Source: Actinoplanes xinjiangensis
Lineage (GTDB): Bacteria > Actinomycetota > Actinomycetes > Mycobacteriales > Micromonosporaceae
Direction of reading: 5' to 3'
DNA length: 64,000 bases
Assembly: GCF_003148685.1 (NCBI RefSeq)
Contig: NZ_QGGR01000007.1
Coordinates: forward strand, 310,001-374,000
Below, piece by piece: positions 50,132-57,909 of this stretch. The translations under genes were made by a program, and so were the position numbers. The notes below the pieces were generated by a model. It saw nothing but the letters and a program-made list of their open reading frames with translations. It had not been told where the DNA came from and did not search any database. Numbering within the stretch: the first letter of the stretch is position 1; every line of letters starts with the position of its first letter.

Positions 50132-51652
50132 GTGATCCACATCGACTTCGTGCTGTTTCCCGGCCGCCACCACCTGCTGACCCGGTTCCAGGCCGAATAC
50201 CTGCACCGGCTCGCCGCCGACAGCGGGGCCACCGTCGTGTGGGCGGTGACGTCGGCGAACCACGACAACACCCGCCGCAATCCCGTCCCGTACCACCGGC
50301 GGGAGGCGGCGATCGAGCGGTTCAGCCTGGTCAGTGGGCTGCGGTCACTCGTCGTGCCGGTGTTCGACACCGCGCCCACCGACGCGTTCGCCGAGGTGAC
50401 CCTCAAGAGCATCGCCGTGGCCACCGGCATCGACCTGACGCCCGCCGGCACCGTGGTCGCCTGCTCCACGCCGGAGGTCGCGAAACTCTACGAACGGCTC
50501 GGCTTCCCGATCGCGCTGGTCGAGGCGGATCCGCAGCTGCGGACGGCGCCGGAGCGGCCGTGGGACGTGCTGCTGCGCCTGGCCGCCGGTGACGAGACGT
50601 GGCGCAAACTGGCCCACCCGGCCACCATCGACGTGTTCGAGCGGTACCGGCTCGCCGACACCGTCCGGACCGTCGTCAACGACCCGCTCGTGGGCGACGA
50701 GGGTGGCCTGACCGCGACCCGCGACTACCGGACGTATGTGGAGGCCTTCGCCGACGCCGCGCAACGCAAGTGGGCGGCGGTCCGGCAGCACGTGCGGCCC
50801 GGCCGGATCGTCGACATCGGCTGCGGCGCCGGCGCGGTGCTGGAACTCGCCGACCGCGAACCCGGCCTGCACGAGAGCGACCTGATCGGGGTCGAGGTCG
50901 CCCGCCACCTGTACTCCGAGTGCGTGCACAAAAAGGCCCAGGGCGTCTTCCGGAACGCCAACGTGTACTTTTACCAGCGCAACGTCCTCGGTGGCGCGAT
51001 CTTCGCGGACCGGTCGGTGGACACCACGCTCACCTTCGCGCTGACCCACGAGATCTGGTCGTACGGCCGGCAGCGCACGTCCCTGCTCCAGTTCGCCCGC
51101 CGGATCTTCGACCACACCGCACCCGGCGGCGTGTGGATCAACAGCGACGTGTGCGGCCCCGACGACCGCCGCCGCCCGGTGCTGCTGCGCCTGGCCACCG
51201 ACGACGGCGACAACCCCGCCGGCCCGCGGCGTGATCTCGCGACCCTCGACTCCGGGCAGATCAGGGGGTACGTGTCACGCCTGTCCACCCGGGCCCGGCT
51301 GGACCAGTTCGCGGCCGACTTCGCGTTCCCGTTCACCTTCGAGGCGGTCGGCGACGACACGGTCCGGCTGGAACTGGGCGCGGCCATGGACTTCCTGACC
51401 CGCAAGGACTACGTCGACAACTGGCTGTCCGAGACGAAGGAGCAGTTCTGCGGTCTGTCCTTCACCGAGTGGTCGCAGCTGCTGGCCGAGGCCGGCTTCG
51501 AACTCGATGCGGCCTCCACGCCGATCCGCAACGACTGGATCATCGACAACCGGATCGCCCCGGTCGCCGAACTCACCGAACTCGACGGCACCCCGATCGA
51601 CTGGCCCACCACCCACCTGCTCGTGGTGGCCCGCCGGCCCCGCAACAGCTAG
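50132..51652 (+). CDS. Fusion of nucleotidyltransferase-like domain and SAM methyltransferase
   Basis: 506 residues. Residues 1-155 resemble the NMNAT/cytidylyltransferase fold: FVLFPGRHHLLTRFQAEYL, AVTSANHDNTRRNPVPYHRR (compare the TRRNP motif of such enzymes) and VACSTPEVAKLYERLGF. The HxGH signature is changed to GRHH, so activity is uncertain. Residues 205-350 carry a class I methyltransferase: VDIGCGAGAVLELADREP, and later APGGVWINSDVCG. The C-terminal part contains LSFTEWSQLLAEAGFELD. Start is uncertain: GTG 50132 fits the fold, ATG 50105 is also in frame. Substrate unknown. Confidence 0.75.
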   Translation: MIHIDFVLFPGRHHLLTRFQAEYLHRLAADSGATVVWAVTSANHDNTRRNPVPYHRREAAIERFSLVSGLRSLVVPVFDTAPTDAFAEVTLKSIAVATGIDLTPAGTVVACSTPEVAKLYERLGFPIALVEADPQLRTAPERPWDVLLRLAAGDETWRKLAHPATIDVFERYRLADTVRTVVNDPLVGDEGGLTATRDYRTYVEAFADAAQRKWAAVRQHVRPGRIVDIGCGAGAVLELADREPGLHESDLIGVEVARHLYSECVHKKAQGVFRNANVYFYQRNVLGGAIFADRSVDTTLTFALTHEIWSYGRQRTSLLQFARRIFDHTAPGGVWINSDVCGPDDRRRPVLLRLATDDGDNPAGPRRDLATLDSGQIRGYVSRLSTRARLDQFAADFAFPFTFEAVGDDTVRLELGAAMDFLTRKDYVDNWLSETKEQFCGLSFTEWSQLLAEAGFELDAASTPIRNDWIIDNRIAPVAELTELDGTPIDWPTTHLLVVARRPRNS

Positions 51653-52032
51653 CGCAGCAGCGCGGCCATCTCCGGCAGCCGGAAGTAGTCGGCGATGGCC
51701 AGCGCGGACGGGGAACCACCGTCCGGGTCGGCGCCGGCCTCCAGCAGGGTCCGCACGGTGATCGGATTCTGCCGGAACACCGCCGCGGACAGGGCGGTCT
51801 GGCCCCGGTCGTTGACCCGGTTCGGGTCGGCACCGTGGGCCAGCAGAGCGGCGACCGTGTCCGGGTGGTCGTGGTACGCGGCAAGGATCAGCAGGGTGTC
51901 GCCCTTGTCGTTGGTCAGGTTGGGCGGCAGGCCGGCCCCGACGTTGGCGATCAGCTCGGGCGTGTCCCCGAAACGCGCCAGGTCGAACATCTGATGGGCG
52001 AACGCGATCGTCTTCTCATCCAACTGGGTCAC
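51649..52032 (-). CDS. Ankyrin-repeat protein
   Basis: 127 residues with about three ankyrin repeats: LTNDKGDTLLILAAYHDHPD, NRVNDRGQTALSAAVFRQNP, and a shorter final repeat PSALAIADYFRLPEMAALL. Such small proteins mediate protein binding. No signal peptide. Its stop overlaps the stop of the convergent methyltransferase gene by 3 bp. Confidence 0.85.
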   Translation of the reverse strand: MTQLDEKTIAFAHQMFDLARFGDTPELIANVGAGLPPNLTNDKGDTLLILAAYHDHPDTVAALLAHGADPNRVNDRGQTALSAAVFRQNPITVRTLLEAGADPDGGSPSALAIADYFRLPEMAALLR

Positions 52033-52145
52033 GCGGTGAGGGATACCCCGAATCCGGGGCCGAAATCCCGGCCACGTGGTGTCGGATCGGAGTCATGGCG
52101 TTCGTGGCACGGGTGACGGACAGCCATGAACCACGGGAGATGAAG

Positions 52146-52469
52146 ATGCGATATCTGGTCTCGGTCATCGACGACACGAGCGACTCCGGCACCGGGAAAG
52201 AGGCGGCCGCCATCGACGCGTTCAACGAGCGGGCCCGGGCCGGCGGGCACTGGGTCTTCGCCGGTGGGCTCGCGCATCCGGGCACCGCCACCGTCATCGA
52301 CGGGCGCGGTGCGGAGCCGGTGTTCACCGACGGGCCGTTCGTGGAGACGAAGGAGTTCCTCGCCGGGTTCTGGGTCTTCGAGGCGCCGGATCTCGACGTG
52401 GCCCTCGCACTCGCGGCCGACGGATCCCGGGCGTGCAACCGGCGGGTCGAGGTGCGGCCCTTCCTGTGA
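52146..52469 (+). CDS. YCII-related (DGPF) domain protein
   Basis: 107 residues with the DGPF motif (FTDGPFVETKEFLAGFWVFE) that defines this YCII-like group. ATG 52146 lies 7 nt after GGGAG. The stop overlaps the GTG of an ECF sigma gene (GTGA). DGPF proteins are regularly encoded with ECF42-type sigma factors, and the pair is seen here. Biochemical role unknown. Confidence 0.9.
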   Translation: MRYLVSVIDDTSDSGTGKEAAAIDAFNERARAGGHWVFAGGLAHPGTATVIDGRGAEPVFTDGPFVETKEFLAGFWVFEAPDLDVALALAADGSRACNRRVEVRPFL

Positions 52470-53695
52470 GTGCGGTCCACGAGACGGTCGCCCGGGTCCA
52501 CCGCACCGAGTGGGCCCGGATCGTCGCCGGCCTGGCCAGGCGCTTCGGTGATCTCGACGTCGCCGAGGAGGCGGCGGCCGAGGCGTTCGCGACGGCTCTG
52601 GAACGGTGGCCGGCCGACGGTGTGCCGCCCGGCCCGGGCGCCTGGCTGACGACCACCGCGACCCGGAAGGCCATCGACCGGATCCGGCGCGAGAGCCGAC
52701 GCGACGACAAGCAGAGGGAGGCCCGCATCGTGTACGACGACGACCCTCCGGAGCCGATCGGCGCCGTCGACGACGAGCGGCTGCGCCTGATCTTCACCTG
52801 CTGTCATCCGGCGCTCGCCATGGAGGCGCGGGTCGCGCTGACGCTGCGTATGGTCGGCGGGCTGAGCATGCCGGAGATCGCGCGGGCCTTCCTCGTGCAG
52901 GAGACCGCGATGGGGCAGCGGATCACCCGGGCCAAGGCCAAGATCAAGGCGGCGCGGATCCCGTACCGGGTGCCGTCGGCGGAGGACCTTCCGCGGCGGG
53001 TCTCCGGAGTGCTCGCCGTGCTGTTCCTGGTCTTCAACGAGGGCTATCTCGCGACCGGGGCGGGCACCGATCCGGTACGGCAGGACCTGACCGCCGAGGC
53101 CGTCCGGCTGGCCCGGCTGATCCGCGGCCTGCGGCCCGACGACGGCGAGGTGGCCGGGCTGCTCGCGTTGATGCTGCTCACCGAGGCCCGCCGGGCCGCC
53201 CGGGTCTCGGCGACCGGGGAGCTGGTGTCGCTGGCCGAGCAGGACCGCGGGGCGTGGGACGCCGGGCTGATCGCCGAGGGCCACCGGCTTCTCCGCGAGC
53301 GCCTGGCCTCCGGGGTGGCACCGGGGCGCTATCAGCTGCTCGCGGCGATCAATGCGGTGCACACCTCGGCCCGGGACGTACGGGACACCGACTGGTCGCA
53401 GATCGTCGCCCTCTACGACCATCTTCTCCGGCTCGACCCGTCCCCGATTGTGGCGCTGAACCGGGCCGTCGCGGTGGCCGAACTGGACGGTCCCGAGGTG
53501 GCGCTGGCGGCCGTCGACCGGCTCGAGGAACGGCTGGGCGGCTATCACGCCTTTCACGCCACCCGCGCCGAACTGCTGCGCCGGCTCGGTCGCAGTGAGC
53601 AGGCGCGCGATGCCTACGACCGGGCCATCGACCTGGCCGGCAACACCGCCGAGACCGCCTATCTGCGGCGCCGTCGTGATCAGTTGCGGGGGTAG
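52466..53695 (+). CDS. ECF sigma factor with C-terminal TPR-like extension (ECF42 type)
   Basis: 409 residues. Region 2 (FGDLDVAEEAAAEAFATALE, WLTTTATRKAIDRIRRESRR) and region 4 (LTLRMVGGLSMPEIARAFLV, AMGQRITRAKAKIKAARIPY) are followed by a 200-residue helical extension with TPR-like features (LLRLDPSPIVALNRAVAVAE, ARDAYDRAIDLAG). This is the ECF42 layout, in which the extension replaces an anti-sigma factor. GTG 52466 overlaps the DGPF gene stop. Confidence 0.92.
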   Translation: MSAVHETVARVHRTEWARIVAGLARRFGDLDVAEEAAAEAFATALERWPADGVPPGPGAWLTTTATRKAIDRIRRESRRDDKQREARIVYDDDPPEPIGAVDDERLRLIFTCCHPALAMEARVALTLRMVGGLSMPEIARAFLVQETAMGQRITRAKAKIKAARIPYRVPSAEDLPRRVSGVLAVLFLVFNEGYLATGAGTDPVRQDLTAEAVRLARLIRGLRPDDGEVAGLLALMLLTEARRAARVSATGELVSLAEQDRGAWDAGLIAEGHRLLRERLASGVAPGRYQLLAAINAVHTSARDVRDTDWSQIVALYDHLLRLDPSPIVALNRAVAVAELDGPEVALAAVDRLEERLGGYHAFHATRAELLRRLGRSEQARDAYDRAIDLAGNTAETAYLRRRRDQLRG

Positions 53696-53802
53696 CCGTG
53701 CGGTAGGCGCATTCAGCCCGGCGGTCGCGTCGCGGTCCGTGCCCGGCAGCCACCTCGCGCGGACGGCCACGGTTCTCCGCGTGGCTCGTACAAGATGAGG
53801 TT

Positions 53803-56070
53803 TCAGTCGGTCATGACCGCGATGGTGATGGTCTTCGTGGTCGGTGAGGCCTTGCCGCGGCTGCGGTAATCGGGGGTCTTGTCGACGAACGGCCAGGCCA
53901 GGGAGCCGTCGGCCAGGGGCACCAGATCGCCGCCGACCTGGACGCCGAGTTTGCGGGCCTTGCCGACGGGGGCGCCGGTGGGCGTGAGGACCTGCCCGTA
54001 GGTGCCGGTGTAGCGGCCGTCGCAGACGCCGGCGCTGCATCCGCTGACCGCGACCTGGTCCCAGACGGCGAACGCGTTCCGGCCCAGGCGGCCGATCCGG
54101 ACGTTGACGTGATCGACCGTCGCGGTGCTGGTCAGATAGCGGATGGCGGGGGTCGACGGATCGGCCGTCAGCGGTACGGCCGGTTCGTCGGAGTCGGTGA
54201 GGGAGGTGACCGCGACGTTGTGGTTCTTCCAGCGGGCGGTGACCAGATACCCGTAGTCGTCGGCCGGGTCGGGGGTGGCCCGGGACCAGCCGCGTGACTG
54301 CCAGGCCAGCAGGTATCGGCCGTCGGCGAACCGGACCAGGTTGCCGTAGCCACCGCCGTCCCCGCCGAACGGCTCGCCGCAGTAGCCGGCCACACATTCG
54401 GCGTGGGCGAGGCGGGCCGCTCCGGGGCGCGGGAAGCCGATACCGGTGTTGAGGAACAGGCCGTCCTTCCAGTCGTTGGCGCAGACCGACGCGAACGGGA
54501 GCCTCTTCTCGGCGGCCAGCGCGATGCCGGTGTTGTGGCTGCAACCCCAGTCCCAGCCGCCGGCGACCGGCCGTCCGGCGGCGCTGCGGTAGGCGAGCCG
54601 GTCGCCGAAGTGGCCGGACTCGTCACGGACGGCGAAGTAGGCGCCGTAGACCGTGCCGTTCCATGCCAGGTCACCGACCAGCATCGGCGTCGACGTGCCG
54701 GCATCGGTCAGCAGCGACGCCCATGCCTGCCGGCCGTCGCGGTAACGGATCAGATAGGCGCCGCTGTCACCGAACGTGTTGCCGTTCGGGTCGGCGCGCC
54801 GGGTCAGCAGGGCGAAACCGTCGTCGTGGGCGACCAGGCCGCTCGCTTCCCGGCCGGGCACCACGACGTCGTCACCGCGGCGCTTCAGGTCCTTACCGAG
54901 CGGGGTGACGTGCACGGTCGTACCGTCGGCGGCCAGCCAGGCGAGCCAGGCGGTGCCGTTCGGAGCGATCGCGAACGGTGTCCGGCGGCTGTGCTGTTTG
55001 CCGCTGTAACCCGGGATCCGGTAGGCGAACGGCACCGGCAGACTGATCGTCGTCGTGGTGATCGTGCCGGACTTGGGCGTCACGCTGGGTGATGGTGCCG
55101 GTGCGGTCGCTGCCGGGGCGGTGACGGACGGTGGTGCGGCGGCCACCAGCGGGGGCGCCGGCTGCGGATCACGGTCGATGAACACCAGGAGGGCGACCAC
55201 GAGCGTGACGACCGCGGAGCCGGCGGCGACGAGCTTGCCGGCCGACAGGCTCACCGGCGTGCCGCTCGTCTTGCCCAGCGCCGCGATCCGGGACTTCAGA
55301 TCGATCGGGACGGCGATCAGGCCGGCGCTCGCGAGCAGCCGCTCGGTGGGGATCAGTGCCTTCCCGGCCGTGCCGCAGACGTCGCATTCGCGCAGGTGGC
55401 GGGCGATGCGTTTGCGCCACAGGGCGCCCGGCACATCGTCCCAGCCGGCCAGCGCCGCGGTCAGGCCCGGACATCTGACGGGCGCGGCCCGAGCGACCAC
55501 GATGGTACGGGCCAGCTCGAGCTGTTCCCGCATGCGCTGGATCCGGACGCCGGCGTGTGCCACCGAGAGCCCCATCGACTCGGCGACCTCCGCGCGGGTG
55601 AGCGTGCCGGCCGCTTCGAGCCACCACAGGGCGAGGGTCTCGCGGTGGTCGTCGTCGAGCCAGAGGGTGGCCTCGGCGGTCTGGCGCCGCTGCGCCGACA
55701 TGTCGAGGCGCAGCACGGTCACGCCCGCGAAATCCGTGGCCGGGTCCGGCTCCTGCGACTCCTCGTCGAACGGTGCGGTCCGGCTGACGACCGTGTGCCG
55801 TGACCGGTGACGTTCGGTGACCTGGTGGCGGGCGATCGCCAGCAGCCACGGCCGGAAACGGGCCGGTTCCCGCAGCGCCGGCAGGTCGCGGACCGCGCGC
55901 AGCATGGTCTCCTGCACCACGTCGTCGACGTCCGCGTGGCGGCCCAGCATGCGGCCGACGAAGTTGTAGACCAGCGGCAGGTGGTCGGTGACGAGCGCGC
56001 TGATCGCCTTCCGGTCACCGGAGCGGGCGGCGACGACGACGTCGGTCGGGTTCTGTTCTGTGGTGGTCAT
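53803..56070 (-). CDS. ECF sigma factor fused to zinc anti-sigma-like, membrane and extracellular sensor domains
   Basis: 755 residues in one open frame. Residues 17-90 are sigma region 2 (LVTDHLPLVYNFVGRMLGRH, VDDVVQETMLRAVRDL). Residues 130-190 are region 4 (LALWWLEAAGTLTRAEVAES). Residues 200-235 carry a zinc anti-sigma motif HLRECDVCG (His225, Cys229, Cys232). Residues 282-298 form one transmembrane helix. Residues 330-755 form a propeller-like extracellular domain similar to the adjacent lipoprotein. ATG 56070 is the start. The layout suggests a membrane-tethered sigma factor released or regulated upon sensing (inference). Confidence 0.85.
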   Translation of the reverse strand: MTTTEQNPTDVVVAARSGDRKAISALVTDHLPLVYNFVGRMLGRHADVDDVVQETMLRAVRDLPALREPARFRPWLLAIARHQVTERHRSRHTVVSRTAPFDEESQEPDPATDFAGVTVLRLDMSAQRRQTAEATLWLDDDHRETLALWWLEAAGTLTRAEVAESMGLSVAHAGVRIQRMREQLELARTIVVARAAPVRCPGLTAALAGWDDVPGALWRKRIARHLRECDVCGTAGKALIPTERLLASAGLIAVPIDLKSRIAALGKTSGTPVSLSAGKLVAAGSAVVTLVVALLVFIDRDPQPAPPLVAAAPPSVTAPAATAPAPSPSVTPKSGTITTTTISLPVPFAYRIPGYSGKQHSRRTPFAIAPNGTAWLAWLAADGTTVHVTPLGKDLKRRGDDVVVPGREASGLVAHDDGFALLTRRADPNGNTFGDSGAYLIRYRDGRQAWASLLTDAGTSTPMLVGDLAWNGTVYGAYFAVRDESGHFGDRLAYRSAAGRPVAGGWDWGCSHNTGIALAAEKRLPFASVCANDWKDGLFLNTGIGFPRPGAARLAHAECVAGYCGEPFGGDGGGYGNLVRFADGRYLLAWQSRGWSRATPDPADDYGYLVTARWKNHNVAVTSLTDSDEPAVPLTADPSTPAIRYLTSTATVDHVNVRIGRLGRNAFAVWDQVAVSGCSAGVCDGRYTGTYGQVLTPTGAPVGKARKLGVQVGGDLVPLADGSLAWPFVDKTPDYRSRGKASPTTKTITIAVMTD

Positions 56071-56125
56071 GGCGTCAGGGAGGCTACCGCCACGGACGCC
56101 CGGTGGTGGTTGGAGATTCGTCTCC

Positions 56126-56195
56126 CCGGATTCCTGTTACGGCGGGGATCGTCGCTCCGCCCGTGGCGAAAAACTTTTCTCCGGTTCCTGTTATG
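56126..56195. promoter_or_regulatory. Direct repeats CCGGATTCCTGTTACG / CCGGTTCCTGTTATG
   Basis: Two similar elements at 56126-56141 and 56181-56195 share TTCCTGTTA. They lie in the 185-bp region between the fused sigma factor and its paralogous lipoprotein gene. They could be ECF-dependent promoter or activator sites (inference). Confidence 0.4.
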
Positions 56196-56255
56196 CGTGC
56201 GGTGACCGGCCCGCCATACCCGTCGTCAGGACGTTCGGATCTTCAGGAGAACACG

Positions 56256-57701
56256 ATGAAACCATTGGCGGTACGACGGCCGGGTGGCCGGGCATCAAGG
56301 GCAGTGCTGGTGGCGACGCTCGCCGTCGTGGGTCTGGCCGCCTGCTCGACGGCGTCCGGCACCCCGGCGGCGGGTCCGGCCGCTGATCCGGTCCCCGGCC
56401 GGCAGGTCGCGGCCGGGGCGTCGGCTGCTGCTCCGGGGCCGTCCGGGGCCGCTTCCGCGCCGCCCGCCGCGGCCGCGGGTGCCGCGCCCGGTGCTTCGGC
56501 CGCCGGCTCCGCGCCGTCGCGGTCCGCGGCCGCCGCCACGACCGCGGGTGGCTGCGCCCGGAAGGTCTCGGCGTCGCCGGCGGTGACGATCACGCAGGTG
56601 TCGCTGCCGTCGAAGGTGGCCGGCTACGGGCCGGAGGGTGACACCGACAACCTGCCGATGGCGATCGCGGCCCGGCCGGACGGCGGGTCGTGGCTCGCGT
56701 GGCTGGGCACCGACGGGAAGGTCCACCTGGGCCGGCTGGGATGCGACGACAAACTCGTCGGCACCCCCACCAGCTTCACCGGTATCGACCTCCAGGACGT
56801 CCAGGCCGACGCGAAGGGCGGGGTCGTCCTGCTGACGCGTAAGGGCGACTGCGGTGGTGGATCGCTCTGCGGGGGAACCTCCAGCCCGTGCAACACGATG
56901 CACATGATCCGGTTCGACCTGAACGGCAAGCTGGTCTGGGAGCGGCAGGTCACCAACCTGACCGGCGGCCGGACCGGATATGACGACGGTGCCCGGTTCA
57001 TCTGGTGGTACCAGCACCACGGCCGCCTGGCGACCAACGGCTCGGACTGGGCCGCCTACTTCGGGGTGGCGATCACGGTGAAGAACGGCAGCTGCGTCGA
57101 CGTGCACGAGGGTGACCGGATGCAGGTGGTCAGCGCCGCCGGCAAACTGCTGTCCGGGCATCGGGACGCGTTCGAGGTCGGTTGCAGTCACGCGTGGACG
57201 TCACGGGTGGTGTGGGATCCGCGGACGAAACGGTTCGTGGGCGTGTGCGCGACCGACAACGCCTGCCGGATCGCGCAGCCGAACCCGTATCGGACCGTCG
57301 CGGCCGGCACCTGTGACGGCACGCTGTTCGGCGGTGACCTGGTGCTGGCGAAGTCGAGCGGCTACTGGACCGCGTGGAGCCAGGGCGGCAAGGTCCGGCT
57401 GGAGAGGTTCACCACCGGGAAGTCGACGTCCACGATCAGCACCGGCGTCGGGTCGGCTCATCCGCACCTGGTGTCCTACGGGGCCGGGCGGATGCTGCTG
57501 TCCTGGCAGTCGGGGACGGGGATGGCGGCGCAGGTGTATGACGCCGGCACCGGCAAGCCCGTCGGTGCGCGGCTGAGCATCGCCGTGAAGGACCATTCCT
57601 ACCAGGCGTTCAAGGCCTACGCCGACGGCAGTGCCGCCTACCCGGCGGCGGGCGCCTCCGCCTCGGCCGTCAGGATCGCCCGCGTCCTCCCGCAGGCCTG
57701 A
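56256..57701 (+). CDS. Lipoprotein paralogous to the sensor domain of the fused sigma factor
   Basis: 481 residues. Signal with lipobox LAAC at about residue 29, then a 70-residue Ala/Pro/Ser-rich linker. The C-terminal 370 residues form a propeller-like domain with SWLAWLGTDGKVHLG, GGVVLLTRKGDC and FEVGCSHAWTSRVV. The divergent sigma fusion has the matching TAWLAWLAADGTTVHV, DGFALLTRRAD and WDWGCSHNTGIAL. ATG 56256 follows AGGAG. It may act as a co-sensor, decoy or target of that sigma factor (inference). Confidence 0.8.
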   Translation: MKPLAVRRPGGRASRAVLVATLAVVGLAACSTASGTPAAGPAADPVPGRQVAAGASAAAPGPSGAASAPPAAAAGAAPGASAAGSAPSRSAAAATTAGGCARKVSASPAVTITQVSLPSKVAGYGPEGDTDNLPMAIAARPDGGSWLAWLGTDGKVHLGRLGCDDKLVGTPTSFTGIDLQDVQADAKGGVVLLTRKGDCGGGSLCGGTSSPCNTMHMIRFDLNGKLVWERQVTNLTGGRTGYDDGARFIWWYQHHGRLATNGSDWAAYFGVAITVKNGSCVDVHEGDRMQVVSAAGKLLSGHRDAFEVGCSHAWTSRVVWDPRTKRFVGVCATDNACRIAQPNPYRTVAAGTCDGTLFGGDLVLAKSSGYWTAWSQGGKVRLERFTTGKSTSTISTGVGSAHPHLVSYGAGRMLLSWQSGTGMAAQVYDAGTGKPVGARLSIAVKDHSYQAFKAYADGSAAYPAAGASASAVRIARVLPQA

Positions 57702-57801
57702 CGGCCCGATCCGCCGGCCGTCGCCGGACAGGCCCCGCGACGCGGATCGCCGGTCCCGGCGACGGTCCGGAGGTTCCCGGTTCATCACTCTGAAACCTTG
57801 C

Positions 57802-57815
57802 CGAAAACGTTTTCG
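57802..57815. promoter_or_regulatory. Perfect CGAAAACGTTTTCG palindrome before the DUF6055 gene
   Basis: A 14-bp perfect palindrome lies 95 bp upstream of the ATG. It resembles operators of LacI-family regulators and the 26949 site near the metalloprotease/arabinoside locus. This hints at joint control of the secreted-protein genes (inference). Confidence 0.55.
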
Positions 57816-57909
57816 TAGTTCAGGGTGACCTGTCATAGACCGCGGCCGATCCCCTCGACGGCCCGCACATCCCCCAAGTCTGATCCACAACAGCAGGAGG
57901 GCATCCCCC

